64,000 nt of DNA from Streptomyces sp. DG2A-72 (GCF_030499575.1 NZ_JASTLC010000001.1:9014001-9078000); one strand, 5' to 3'. Positions 9,722 through 18,934 are shown, counted from the stretch's first letter. The notes: generated from the sequence alone by a model not told the origin. Numbers and translations: made by a program.

Positions 9722-11038
9722 TCACATCTGGGACTTGATCTCGGAGATGAACTTCTCGGCCGCATCCTTCGGCGACAGGCGCTTGAACAGCACGTCCTCG
9801 TTGTAACGCTTGAAGGTGTCGGGAACCGCGGGACCCGCCTTCGCGTTGGACTTGTGCACCGCGGTCGGCTTCAGGGCGTTGATACGGGCCAGGTAGTCGG
9901 CGATCCGCTTCTCGGCAGGTGACAACTCCGGCCTGATCGCCTTGATCACGTCGGGGTTGACGGGCACCCCGCGGTCGAACTTCTGAATCTTGTTCGCCTC
10001 GGGCGAGTTGACCAGGAAGTCGATCAACTCGGCGGCCTCCTTGGGATGCTCGGTTCGTGCGGAAGCGCCGTACCAGATGCCGGGCTTGGTGTAGGCGCCG
10101 ACCTGGGCGGCTCCGTCCTCGCCGGGGAAGAGGAGCAGCTTGGTTTCGCGCTGGCTGGCGGCCTCGAGCGCACCGAGCTGGGTGACGGACATCTCGGTCA
10201 TGGCCGCCTTGTGGGTGGCGACCAGGTTCTGCTCGATACCGGCTCCGGCCGACTGCCTCTCGACCGCGGCCTCGGGGCTCTCCGTGCCACCGCTGTCACG
10301 CAGCTTGAGGACCCATGTCCAGTAGGCGGCCACGGTCTCCTCGGTGAAACCGATGTCGCTGCCGTCCTCGTTCCAGAAGTCCTCGCCGTGCTGCCGCAGC
10401 CAGACGCCCAGCATGTTGGGGTAGAGCTCCATCTCACTGCCGACCAGACCCGGCTGCGCCTTGGAGAGGGCGGTGGCGGTCTTCACGTAGTCGTCCCACG
10501 ACCACTTGGTGTCGTCCGGCACGGGCACACCGGCCTTCTTGAACGCCGCCGGATCCACGGCCACGCCGAATGCGCTGTCGCCGGCCGGGATGCCGTAGAG
10601 ACCGCCCTTCACGGTCGTCATTGCCATCGAGTTCTGGGTCAGCTTGTCGGTGTGCAGCAGGTCCTTGTACTTCTTGAGGTCCAGCAGCTGCCCGTTGTCG
10701 ATGTAGGAGAACATGTACGGGTCGGTGATCTGCAGTACGTCAGGCATGTCACCGGCGGCGGCACCGGTCGACAGCTTCTTCCAGTAGTCGTCCCAGTTGG
10801 AGTACTCGGGCTGGACGTCGATGTTCGGGTGCTCCTTCTCGAACACCGCGATCATCTGCTTGGTCATCTCGTGCCGGGCGTCGTACCCCCACCAGTTGAA
10901 CCGGATGACGGTCTTGCCGTTGTCGCTCCCGGCTGAGCCTCCCGCGCAGCCCGCGGACAGGACCAGGGCGAAAACCGAACAGGTCAGCCCGGCGGCACGC
11001 AGTCGGGTGCGTCTGGTCAGGCGGGAAGGGTTGTTCAT
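9722..11038 (-). CDS. Sugar ABC transporter substrate-binding lipoprotein
   Basis: This is a 438-residue extracellular solute-binding protein, family 1. The N-terminus has an RRTR start, a hydrophobic core and the lipobox LSAGC, which predicts membrane anchoring after lipidation. The mature part begins with TVIRFNWWGYDARHEMTKQ, typical of CUT1 binding proteins. It is the first gene of the SBP-GH42-permease-permease operon. The promoter region upstream has a GTGAACGTTCAC palindrome at 11367-11378 next to a -10-like box. Confidence 0.92.
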   Translation of the reverse strand: MNNPSRLTRRTRLRAAGLTCSVFALVLSAGCAGGSAGSDNGKTVIRFNWWGYDARHEMTKQMIAVFEKEHPNIDVQPEYSNWDDYWKKLSTGAAAGDMPDVLQITDPYMFSYIDNGQLLDLKKYKDLLHTDKLTQNSMAMTTVKGGLYGIPAGDSAFGVAVDPAAFKKAGVPVPDDTKWSWDDYVKTATALSKAQPGLVGSEMELYPNMLGVWLRQHGEDFWNEDGSDIGFTEETVAAYWTWVLKLRDSGGTESPEAAVERQSAGAGIEQNLVATHKAAMTEMSVTQLGALEAASQRETKLLLFPGEDGAAQVGAYTKPGIWYGASARTEHPKEAAELIDFLVNSPEANKIQKFDRGVPVNPDVIKAIRPELSPAEKRIADYLARINALKPTAVHKSNAKAGPAVPDTFKRYNEDVLFKRLSPKDAAEKFISEIKSQM

Positions 11039-11360
11039 GATGAGGGCTCCTCTGCTGGATTACCTGGGCTGTGCGCCCGACGGGGGATACGTCGTGTCAG
11101 GAACCGGTCCCGGCACCGTGCCGTATCGCCGCGCGGTGGCGGGGCTGCACAGCTCGGGTGTTTCGGCCCGCGAAGACAGGTCTCCCTGCGGTCCGTGTGC
11201 GGATGGTTGCCCGCCCCGGTTTGTCGAACTCTCGGGCGGATTGCGGCGGCTCTGACCAGTGTGGTTGTGAACGTGCGCTGGAACCTTGTCCTCGGCGTAC
11301 CGAGCCGCTGTGCTGGGTTGGCCGCGAGCACCGCACCGGGTTGAGGCCCGTGTGACATCA

Positions 11361-11378
11361 GTAATAGTGAACGTTCAC
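11361..11378 (-). promoter_or_regulatory. LacI-type operator abutting -10 box of the sugar import operon
   Basis: The perfect 12-bp palindrome GTGAACGTTCAC (11367-11378) is immediately followed, reading the minus strand, by TATTAC (11366-11361). A weak -35 (TTACGC, near 11386-11391) is possible. The arrangement, with the operator flush against the -10, is the same as in the twin-operator promoters at 14928-14980 and 20656-20707. The likely ligand is one of the two LacI proteins in this locus. Confidence 0.6.
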
Positions 11379-11433
11379 GCGGCGAGCGTAATGACGGACC
11401 ACATTCCGGTCAAGGCTCTGTACCGCAACGCTT

Positions 11434-11443
11434 GTGACGTCAC
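11434..11443. promoter_or_regulatory. GTGACGTCAC palindrome in the intergenic region
   Basis: A 10-bp perfect palindrome lies 66 bp centre-to-centre from the operator at 11367. It shares the GTGA/TCAC half-sites and could be an auxiliary site. The rest of the 11039-11569 gap contains nothing else I can assign. Confidence 0.35.
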
Positions 11444-11569
11444 TGGCACTTCATCGTTTCGGCAAGTTCCGGAAGGACAGCGGGGGCATGGGAACGTGCC
11501 GGGACGGCCGCGTCCTGGCCGGTGGGGAGGGAACGCAGGGGTGCCCGCGAACGGGCCCTGGGATTTCGG

Positions 11570-12652
11570 TCAGGGAGAGATCGAGCTCTGGCGCATGACG
11601 TCGCCGGTCCTTGCCGGGCCGGTCGACTCGCGCAGCACGAGGCGTGAGGTGAGGTCCAGGTGGAGTTCCGGCTCCGCCTCCTGGCGAATGCGGGCGAGCA
11701 AAGCTTTCATGGCCTGCCGGCCCATGGCTTCGCGGTCGAGGTCCACGGTCGAGATGGAGGGATTGAAGTACGCGGTGAACTCCTGGTTGTCCCAGCCGAA
11801 GACGCTCACGTCCTGCGGGACCCGCCAACCGCGGTCCTGGAAGCCGCGGATGACGCCCATGGCGACGTCGTCGTTCGCGGCGAGCACCGCGGTGACGCCG
11901 GAATCCGGCGACAGGCTCTGAGCCGCGTCGTATCCGGACCGCACCGACCAGTCACCGTCGATGACGGCGTAGTTCTCCAGGCCTCGCTCGGCGATCGTCC
12001 GCAGATAGACCTCGCGTCGCTTGCGCGCCGACATCCAGTCCGTGCTGCCGGCGACGTGGATGAAGCGCCGATGGCCGATGGAGGCGAGGTGGTCGATGAT
12101 CTTGGCGGCCGGCTCGCCGTCCGCCGTGATGCCGTGGGACCGCATCTGGTCGTCGTACTCGCCGACCACCACGGTCGGGGTGTGTTCTAGTCCGAGCCGT
12201 TCGATGTCGCCGATGGGCGTGAAGGTCAGCACTCCATCGGCCTGACCGGAGTCGAGCAGAGCACGGACACGGTCTCCCCGAGCCCTTTCGTCGCCTTCCA
12301 AGCCGACGATGTCCAGCATGTATCCGGCTGCCTGCGCCTCCGCGGACGCTCCCCGCAGGATCTGGGAGGGCACGAAGGTCGTCATGGCCGGCAGGACCAC
12401 GGTGATGCGGTTCGACCTGCGGGTACGCATCGACCGCGCCACCAGGTTGGGGCGGTAGTCCAGGTCGGCCACGGCCTGTTCGATGCGGGCCACCGTCTGC
12501 GGTTTCAGACCTCCGTTGCCCCGTAGGAAGCGGGAGACGGTCTGATGGGACACCCCCGCGTGCGCCGCGACGTCGAGGATGGTGGGACGCTTCTTGCGGG
12601 GAGTCTTCGCTCGCTCCACATCCCGCTCCGATCGCTCCGGTCTCGCGTCCAC
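11570..12652 (-). CDS. LacI family transcriptional regulator
   Basis: About 360 residues. An N-terminal LacI helix-turn-helix (TILDVAAHAGVSHQTVSRFL with hinge RPNLVARSMRTRRS) is followed by a two-lobed sugar-sensing domain ending in the usual GWDN-containing region. The open frame extends far upstream, but GTG 12652 fits the usual distance to the helix-turn-helix; GTG 12619 is an alternative. Its recognition helix (SHQTVSR) is identical to that of the second LacI protein at 18935-20632, so the two may read the same GTGANCGNTCAC operators. It lies upstream of the import operon, in the same orientation. Confidence 0.88.
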   Translation of the reverse strand: MDARPERSERDVERAKTPRKKRPTILDVAAHAGVSHQTVSRFLRGNGGLKPQTVARIEQAVADLDYRPNLVARSMRTRRSNRITVVLPAMTTFVPSQILRGASAEAQAAGYMLDIVGLEGDERARGDRVRALLDSGQADGVLTFTPIGDIERLGLEHTPTVVVGEYDDQMRSHGITADGEPAAKIIDHLASIGHRRFIHVAGSTDWMSARKRREVYLRTIAERGLENYAVIDGDWSVRSGYDAAQSLSPDSGVTAVLAANDDVAMGVIRGFQDRGWRVPQDVSVFGWDNQEFTAYFNPSISTVDLDREAMGRQAMKALLARIRQEAEPELHLDLTSRLVLRESTGPARTGDVMRQSSISP

Positions 12653-12805
12653 AGTAGTTCCCCGCCGCCTCTCTCCGCCCCGAATGGCCGTCGGTACCTT
12701 ACTGCCGAGTATGTGGCGACCGTCTGTGCCATGACTCTCGTCGTCTCCTCGGTATGCCTCCGACCGACTCCGCCGGTCGGAGGGCGTAACTGCCCATAAA
12801 ACCCG

Positions 12806-12846
12806 GTTCCGAGCCCGGTTGACCGTGGCATGGCCGGGCTCGGAAC
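12806..12846 (-). terminator. Hairpin terminator after the SGNH-CBM13 gene
   Basis: A perfect 13-bp stem (GTTCCGAGCCCGG at 12806-12818 with its complement at 12834-12846) and a 15-nt loop lie about 107 bp beyond the stop of the SGNH hydrolase gene and before the LacI gene. The rest of the 12653-12952 gap shows nothing further. Confidence 0.7.
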
Positions 12847-12952
12847 ACCACGTACTGACCGAGGCCACCGCGTTACGCCGCCGGTCGCCGGTCGCCGGTC
12901 GGCGGGCACCGTAACCGTCTCATCCGCCCGCGACGGTGCGGGTCCCGGCTCC

Positions 12953-14752
12953 TCAGCCCTCGAGGTTCCACTGCTGGTTCTGGCCGTCCAGGCAGCTGTA
13001 CTGCTGCAGACGCGCACCTTCCGCGGTCGAGGCCGAGGCCACGTCCAGGCACTTCCCGGAGTGGCGGGCGACGAGTTCGAAGTAGCCGCTGCCGGCATCG
13101 TGCAGCTGCCACTGCTGGTTGGTGCCGCCGTGACAGGTCCACTGGATGACCGCAGCCCCATTGGCCGTCGAGGCCGAGGCCACGTCCAGGCACTTCCCGG
13201 AGTGCTGGGCGACGATCTGGTAGTAGCCCTCACCGGCGCTCCGCAACCGCCACTGCTGGTTGTCGCCGCCCTGGCAGCTCAACTGCTGGACCGCGGCCCC
13301 GTCGGCGGTCGAGGAGCCGGCCACGTCGGCGCACTTGCCCGAGTGCCGCGCCTTCATCGTCGTCGGGACGAGCCGAGACAGCTGGGCGGTCAGCTCCGGC
13401 ACGTAGAAGTCGGTGATGCCGGAGATGTTCGGATGGGTGCCACTGCCGCCACTGCCCGGGTAGCCGCCCACGAGGCCGTCGAAGGTGTACGCCACTCGTT
13501 GAGCGTCGACACGGGTGTCGAGCGTCGTGTTCCCGAAGACGTCGGCGACCGCGACGCCCCACTTCAGGGCGGCCTGCAGGGTGATCTGGCGCAGGGCGAG
13601 CTGGGTGTCCCAGTCACGCGAGCCCATCTTGTGGGCGGCCACGTACACGAGTTGGGCGGCCGGCCACTTCTGGCGCATCGTGTAGATGGTGTTCTCCAGC
13701 GCACCGGCGTAGGTGCTCGTGTCGAACGTGGTGGGATCCTTGGAGCCGCTGATGGTGCCGATCGCGTACGTGTGATGGTCGTGGACCTCGATCGCGTCGT
13801 TCGTACCGCCGTCGAAGACGACGAAATCGGGCGCCTGTGAGCTGGCCGCCCGCACCTGAGTGATGATCTGCCCGCCGCTGGCGTTGGGCGCCGGACCCAC
13901 GGTCGCGCCGTTCCGTGCGTACTTCGTCAGCGTCATTCCTTCCCGCTCGGCGACGAAGTTCAAGAAGCTGCGCGAGTACTGGTGCCCGTAGACGATGCTG
14001 TCGCCGAAGGCGTAGACGGATGTGCCGGCGAGGGATCCATAGGCGGAGTTCGCGGGCCGGACCAGCCGGAAGTTGTCGATGGACTGCTTGCCGGTCCCGT
14101 AGTAGTTGCAGGCGACGAACTTCGCGAGGCTCGTCCCGGTGATGGACCCGGTGGCGGATGCCATCACTACCGGTGCGGCCTCCTTGCTGATGATCGAGTA
14201 CTGGACCTTGCCGAGGGTGAAGTCCATGTGCAGATCGACCGTGTACCACTTGCTCCGGTCGAAACTCGTCTTGATCCAGGTGGGGTTGAGCGAGTCCGGG
14301 GCAGAGGTGGAGTCCGAGACGGGCCCGGTCACGGCGTAGCGGAGTTCGGTGCCTGTCGCCGCGATCGCGAAGACGAGACGCCCCGCGTCGTCACGCAGTT
14401 CCAGACCGGTCTTCATCCCGCTGTCGGCGATGTCCGTCTTCCAGTCGAAGCGCAGATCGAGCGTCTTCTCCTGCAAGGTGGACGACGCGAACGGCCGTAC
14501 CGACGTCGTGTAGTTGCCCATGCCCTGCGTGACGTTCAGAACGCCGCCGCTGATGCCGGCTCCGACCGGGAAGCCGAAGTTCGGCGGATCGGTCTGCGCG
14601 TCAAAGGTCTCGTTGATCAGCGTTGCACCTGGGGTTTCGGCAGCCGAGGCGGCGTGTGGAGTGAGAAGGGCGGACAGGAGCAAGGCCCCGGCGGCGAGTG
14701 GGCCGGCCCATCTTCGAGACCGGAAACCCAGTCTGCCTATGGCGGTGTACAC
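12953..14752 (-). CDS. Secreted SGNH/GDSL esterase with C-terminal CBM13 (ricin-type) lectin
   Basis: The 599-residue secreted protein starts at GTG 14752, preceded by AGGGAG at good spacing, and has a classical signal peptide ending near ASAAE. Residues about 45-225 look like a concanavalin-type beta-sandwich. Residues about 230-460 are an SGNH hydrolase with block I GDS (FGDSIVYGH), an Asn block (GGTNDA) and the catalytic His (GTHPN). The last about 130 residues contain three ricin-type repeats, each with an HSGKC start and a QW end. It probably removes acyl groups from a galactose-rich polysaccharide while docked to it. It is driven by the twin-operator promoter at 14928-14980. Confidence 0.88.
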   Translation of the reverse strand: MYTAIGRLGFRSRRWAGPLAAGALLLSALLTPHAASAAETPGATLINETFDAQTDPPNFGFPVGAGISGGVLNVTQGMGNYTTSVRPFASSTLQEKTLDLRFDWKTDIADSGMKTGLELRDDAGRLVFAIAATGTELRYAVTGPVSDSTSAPDSLNPTWIKTSFDRSKWYTVDLHMDFTLGKVQYSIISKEAAPVVMASATGSITGTSLAKFVACNYYGTGKQSIDNFRLVRPANSAYGSLAGTSVYAFGDSIVYGHQYSRSFLNFVAEREGMTLTKYARNGATVGPAPNASGGQIITQVRAASSQAPDFVVFDGGTNDAIEVHDHHTYAIGTISGSKDPTTFDTSTYAGALENTIYTMRQKWPAAQLVYVAAHKMGSRDWDTQLALRQITLQAALKWGVAVADVFGNTTLDTRVDAQRVAYTFDGLVGGYPGSGGSGTHPNISGITDFYVPELTAQLSRLVPTTMKARHSGKCADVAGSSTADGAAVQQLSCQGGDNQQWRLRSAGEGYYQIVAQHSGKCLDVASASTANGAAVIQWTCHGGTNQQWQLHDAGSGYFELVARHSGKCLDVASASTAEGARLQQYSCLDGQNQQWNLEG

Positions 14753-14927
14753 ATTGATCTCCCTTGATCTCTGGTGGTGTCGACCGGTGCCCGGCGGGGA
14801 GAAACGCTCGTCGCCGTCCGCTGGAGCCGACCTCTCTCGTGGCAGCGGTGCGACTGTGCTCGCCCGGGGCACCTGCTCAGGAGGGAGAACCACCGGGAAG
14901 GACGTGCCGTCCGACGACTGCGCAGGA

Positions 14928-14980
14928 AACGTAGTGATCGATCACCTCAGGGGTCAAGATATCTGCGCGTGATCGTTCAC
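14928..14980 (-). promoter_or_regulatory. Twin-operator promoter of the SGNH-CBM13 gene
   Basis: Reading the minus strand: GTGAACGATCAC (14980-14969), 11 nt, TTGACC -35 (14957-14952), an 18-nt spacer whose last 12 nt are the palindrome GTGATCGATCAC (14945-14934), then TACGTT -10 (14933-14928). Operator centres are 35 bp apart. The same arrangement with the same -35 and -10 hexamers occurs at 20656-20707. Repressor bound to the proximal site would cover the spacer, and the distal site would allow cooperative binding. Confidence 0.75.
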
Positions 14981-15258
14981 ATTGCCCCACCCCATCCACC
15001 TCACAAGAAGGCCGTCTGCGGGCTCATCACGACCGTTCAGCGGCCGTCGGCTGGGCCACCTGGGCCGCGAGCCGCGGCGAATTCACCTCGTTAACACCAT
15101 TGACACACCAGCGGTCCCGCCAGTCTCATGTGCGACAGCGTTGGTTTCAGTGAACTTCTGATCGGTTGCGCTCGGTCATCTCGGCCAACCTCTGATCGCT
15201 CCTGTCCTGCCGTGTTGCCTTCGTCTTGCAAGCGGCAGCCGAAGTGGAGGCACATCTC
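14981..15258 (+). other. Divergent intergenic region upstream of the GH43-CBM13 gene
   Basis: This holds a good -35 (TTGACA, 15100-15105) facing the GH43-CBM13 gene, but the spaced -10 is poor (TCTCAT-like near 15124). The distal operator at 14969-14980 could also influence this promoter. GGAGG for the GH43 start lies just before ATG 15259. Confidence 0.4.
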
Positions 15259-16686
15259 ATGCGCCGCGCCTGGCTACTCGTCCTCGCCGTGCTCGTTGCC
15301 CTGCTGCCGCAGACGCTCCTGGCGGGCACCGCACACGCTGCGACGGTCACCATCACCAACGGAACCCAGTTCACCGACACCACCGGCGCCGTGGTCCACG
15401 CCCACGGCGGCGGGGTGATCAAGGTCGGCACGTACTACTACTGGTTCGGTGAGAACCGCAACGAGGACAACACCTTCCGGTACGTCTCCGTGTACCGCTC
15501 GACCGACCTGAAGAGGTGGGAGTTCAGACGTCACGTCCTGACCCAGGCCACCGACCCCGAACTGGCCGTGGCCAACATCGAGCGCCCCAAGGTCATCTAC
15601 AACAGCAGCACCGGCAAGTTCGTGATGTGGATGCACAAGGAGAACGGCAGCGACTACAACCAGGCCCGTGCGGCGGTGGCGGTCTCCGACACCGTCGACG
15701 GTGACTACACCTGGCAGGGCAGCTTCCGCCCGCTCGGCTACATGTCCCGTGACATCACGCTGTTCAGGGACGACGACGGCACCGGCTACATGATCTCGGC
15801 CGCGAACAACAACCGGGACCTGCACGTCTACCGCCTCAGCGCCGACTACCTGACCGTCGAGAGCCGGGTACAGCTGCTGTGGCCGGGCCAACTGCGCGAG
15901 GCCCCGGCGATGTTCAAGCGCAACGGCGTGTACTTCCTGCTCACCTCGGGCGCCACCGGCTGGAACCCCAACCAGCAGAAGTACGCCACCGCCTCCAGCG
16001 TCACCGGCACCTGGAGCGAGCCGCAGAACATCGGCGACTCCACCGCGTACGGCTCGCAGACCGCCTATGTGCTGCCCGTGCAGGGTACTTCGGGCACCGA
16101 GTACCTCTACATGGGCGACCGGTGGGGCAACTCCTTTGCGCAGAACGTCAACGCCTCCAAGTACGTGTGGCTGCCGCTGGAGTTCCCCAGCAACACTTCC
16201 ATGACCATGGACTGGGTCCCCCAGCTCTCCATCGACACCGCCACCGGCGAGGTCGACGGCGCCGGCGGACCGTGGGAGACCCTCGCCGCCCGCCACAGCG
16301 GCAAGTGCGTCGAGGTACCGGGCAAGTCCGTGGACGACGGGGTCCAGCTCACCCAGTACCGCTGCAACGGCGGTATGAACCAGGCCTGGTGGCTCAAGGA
16401 CCTCGGCACCGGATACGTGCAGCTCATGGCCAGGCACAGCGGCATGTGCATGGACGTGGCCGACAACTCCACCGCCAACGGCAACAAGATCATCCAGTGG
16501 CCCTGCGGCAGCGGCACCAACCAGCAGTGGCAGCTTCAGGACGCCGGTGGCGGCTACGTCCGCCTGGTCTCCCGGCTCAGCGGAAAGTGCCTGGACGTCG
16601 CCGGCGCCGCCACGGCCGACGGCGCCAAGTTGATCCAGTGGACCTGCGGCTCAGGCACCAACCAGCAGTTCAAGCGCGGAGCTTGA
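15259..16686 (+). CDS. Secreted GH43 (subfamily-24-like exo-galactanase) with CBM13
   Basis: This 475-residue secreted protein has a signal peptide ending near GTAHA. Residues about 30-330 form a five-bladed propeller with features of the GH43 group that contains exo-beta-1,3-galactanases (HAHGGGVIKVGTYYYWFGE, IERPKVIYN, SRDITLFRDDDGTGYMI, and a conserved acid in REAPAMF). In characterised members of that group the usual catalytic base is replaced. Residues about 345-475 are a ricin-type CBM13 with three QW repeats. ATG 15259 is preferred over an upstream in-frame start because of the GGAGG. It probably releases galactose or short oligomers from beta-1,3-galactan for the importer encoded at 5.7-11 kb. 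Confidence 0.82.
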   Translation: MRRAWLLVLAVLVALLPQTLLAGTAHAATVTITNGTQFTDTTGAVVHAHGGGVIKVGTYYYWFGENRNEDNTFRYVSVYRSTDLKRWEFRRHVLTQATDPELAVANIERPKVIYNSSTGKFVMWMHKENGSDYNQARAAVAVSDTVDGDYTWQGSFRPLGYMSRDITLFRDDDGTGYMISAANNNRDLHVYRLSADYLTVESRVQLLWPGQLREAPAMFKRNGVYFLLTSGATGWNPNQQKYATASSVTGTWSEPQNIGDSTAYGSQTAYVLPVQGTSGTEYLYMGDRWGNSFAQNVNASKYVWLPLEFPSNTSMTMDWVPQLSIDTATGEVDGAGGPWETLAARHSGKCVEVPGKSVDDGVQLTQYRCNGGMNQAWWLKDLGTGYVQLMARHSGMCMDVADNSTANGNKIIQWPCGSGTNQQWQLQDAGGGYVRLVSRLSGKCLDVAGAATADGAKLIQWTCGSGTNQQFKRGA

Positions 16687-16718
16687 CCGACTCGCCTGCT
16701 TTCCCGAAGAAGAGCTTG

Positions 16719-16748
16719 CCATGCGGCCTCCCCGAGAGGGCCGCATGG
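16719..16748 (+). terminator. Hairpin after the GH43-CBM13 gene
   Basis: CCATGCGGCC (16719-16728) pairs with GGCCGCATGG (16739-16748) around a 10-nt loop, about 30 bp after the stop. Confidence 0.6.
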
Positions 16749-16821
16749 CGACAACGCATGACGGACGACACCAGCAGTTTCATCAGTCGGCGGCTGATTG
16801 CCGTAACACGGAGGTAGTCCA

Positions 16822-18813
16822 ATGAAGTCGAACAGCGATCTGTGGTCGCGCCGCAGGTTCCTCACCACGACCGGGGCAGCAGCCTTGGGGGGTGTCGCCC
16901 TCGATCTCGCCGGAAACCTCCCGCAGGCCGCGGCGGCCGACCTGGTTTCCTACGTCGACACCTCGAAGTCCACGTACGACAAGCTCGTACTCATGGTTGA
17001 CGGGAAGCCCTTCTACCACAGCGGGATCCAGTTCCGGTACGAGAAGCACAAGTACACCTTCGGCTGGACGGACGCCCAGCTGAAGCCCGTGCTGCAGATG
17101 ATCCGCGACGACGGTTTCACCGTGGTGAACATCCCGATCTGGTGGTCGCAGGTGGAGACCTCGAAGGACACCTTCGACTGGACCGATATCGATCGGTACC
17201 TCGCCTGGTGCAAGGAGTACGACATCAAGCTCGAACTCCTCTGGTTCGGCTGCGACTCGACCGGTTTCTCATTGGCGCCCCGGTTTCCCTCTTACGTGCT
17301 GAACGACTACCAGCTGGTGCTGAAGTCCGACGGCACGAAGTTGGCGCTGAACGGCACCAATCTGCTGGACAAGACCGACCCCAACCTGCTCAGCAGGGAG
17401 AAGTACGTGCTCGGCCGGCTCATGGCCCACATCGCGGCGGCCGACACCAGCCACACTCTCATCGGGGTACAGGTACTGAACGAGCCGAACGTGGCACAGA
17501 TGCAGTGGGGCCAATCCTCCGACCGGAGCTACAGCACTTACAGCACCGACAGATGGAACAGCGGCGGGTACACCGACGCGGCGAAGTTCCGCAATGACGT
17601 GCTGCTCGATTACCTGAACCAGCTGGGGCAGGTGGTGAAGCAGTCGAGCCACTCGGTCTACACCCGTGTCAACGTCGTGGGGGACGCCCGGCCGATCACC
17701 GAGAACGAGGCGCTCAGGAACCAGGGGAAGGCGTTCATCGACTTCTTCGGAAGGGACCCGTACACACAGAGCAACGACGCGCTCTATCAGTACGGAACGG
17801 ACGGTTTCTGGGCCCAGGGGAAGAACTTCCCCATGATCATGGAGAACTTCGCCGGCACCCCGGCAGCGGACGTCCAGAAGTTCAATGCCATCGCCGGCAA
17901 CACCGCGTTCAACCTCTACGCCGCCCTGGACCCGGACTCCAGCACGGGCAGCAGCAACCACGGCCTGTACAACTTCAATCCGACCACCAAGGTCGTCACC
18001 CGCAAGGCCGTCTCCGACAAGGTCGCCGCCCTCAACCACGTGCTGAACAAGATCCACCGGGATATGGCCAGCAAGAGCCCGGTGGAAGCCGGCGGAACCA
18101 ACCTGCAGACGTTCAACCGGAATGCGACCGCCAGCGCCACCACCACCAAACCCGTGGGCGGCGTGGACATCACGTACACGACATCGAGCGGTGCGCAGGC
18201 ATTCGCCGTCAGGCGAGGTGCGGCCGAGTTCGCATTCACCGGCACGGGCGAGGCCACGTTCACAGTGCCGGGAACCGTCGGCGTCATAAGGTCCGTCGAG
18301 ACCGGACACTACGACGGGAACGACAACTGGGTGAGGGCCGGGGCCAAAACGTACAGCACGGTCTCAGGGAACATCGCCATCGACCTGGCGGCCGGCGAAT
18401 GCGTACGGGTCACCTACTTCGTCAGCGGTGCGACGTACAAGATGAGGCATTCCTCCTCGGGCCTTTACCTCGACACCGACCTGAACGGTACGGTCACGCT
18501 GGCGGCCAAGACGGTCTACGACGACCAGGACTGGATTGTCGCCAAGAACCCGTCCGGATCCTGGACCATCAAGAACGCAAGATCAGGGCGCAACTACCTG
18601 GAAACCGTATCCAGCAACAACGGTGTCCTCTGGAATTCCGGATCCGTTTCCGACAGCTCGCTCTGGAGCCTGGAAGGGGTCGCCGGAGGCGGGATCCGCG
18701 TGAAGAACAACTCGGCGGGAAGGGCATACCTGTACAGGACCTCCGCGGGTGAAGTGAAGTGGAACTCGGGATCGCAGGACTCGAGCACGGTCTGGGCGTT
18801 TGAACCGAAGTAG
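16822..18813 (+). CDS. Tat-exported clan GH-A glycosidase (beta-galactosidase-like, DUF4978 type)
   Basis: This 663-residue protein has a twin-arginine signal (SRRRFLTTTGAAALGG). Residues about 45-390 are a TIM barrel related to GH35/GH42 enzymes: E221 in QVLNEPN fits the acid/base and E341 in PMIMENFAG fits the nucleophile. A beta-sandwich follows, then a C-terminal domain (about 535-663) with KMRHSSSGLYLDTD and repeated LEGV/W motifs that matches the DUF4978 layout. A strong GGAGG precedes the ATG. The exact substrate is unknown; the neighbourhood suggests galactosides. A strong terminator follows at 18849-18893. Confidence 0.75.
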   Translation: MKSNSDLWSRRRFLTTTGAAALGGVALDLAGNLPQAAAADLVSYVDTSKSTYDKLVLMVDGKPFYHSGIQFRYEKHKYTFGWTDAQLKPVLQMIRDDGFTVVNIPIWWSQVETSKDTFDWTDIDRYLAWCKEYDIKLELLWFGCDSTGFSLAPRFPSYVLNDYQLVLKSDGTKLALNGTNLLDKTDPNLLSREKYVLGRLMAHIAAADTSHTLIGVQVLNEPNVAQMQWGQSSDRSYSTYSTDRWNSGGYTDAAKFRNDVLLDYLNQLGQVVKQSSHSVYTRVNVVGDARPITENEALRNQGKAFIDFFGRDPYTQSNDALYQYGTDGFWAQGKNFPMIMENFAGTPAADVQKFNAIAGNTAFNLYAALDPDSSTGSSNHGLYNFNPTTKVVTRKAVSDKVAALNHVLNKIHRDMASKSPVEAGGTNLQTFNRNATASATTTKPVGGVDITYTTSSGAQAFAVRRGAAEFAFTGTGEATFTVPGTVGVIRSVETGHYDGNDNWVRAGAKTYSTVSGNIAIDLAAGECVRVTYFVSGATYKMRHSSSGLYLDTDLNGTVTLAAKTVYDDQDWIVAKNPSGSWTIKNARSGRNYLETVSSNNGVLWNSGSVSDSSLWSLEGVAGGGIRVKNNSAGRAYLYRTSAGEVKWNSGSQDSSTVWAFEPK

Positions 18814-18848
18814 GCGGCATCCCCGCCTTCGGGGCATCTGATCAGCGA

Positions 18849-18893
18849 GGGTGTCCGGTTCACCGGCCGTGACGGCTGGTGAACCGGACACCC
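18849..18893 (+). terminator. Strong hairpin terminator
   Basis: A 16-bp perfect stem (GGGTGTCCGGTTCACC at 18849-18864 with its complement at 18878-18893) and a 13-nt loop lie between the GH-A gene and the AbiEi-LacI gene. Confidence 0.85.
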
Positions 18894-18934
18894 TGCTGTC
18901 GTCTGCGGGAACGACCGAGTGTAATGATTGCTGA

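Noticed and set aside
15274..16437. Long minus-strand frame opposite the GH43-CBM13 gene
   Set aside because: Low-complexity Val/Gly/Arg composition without start signals; the sense strand is clearly the gene.
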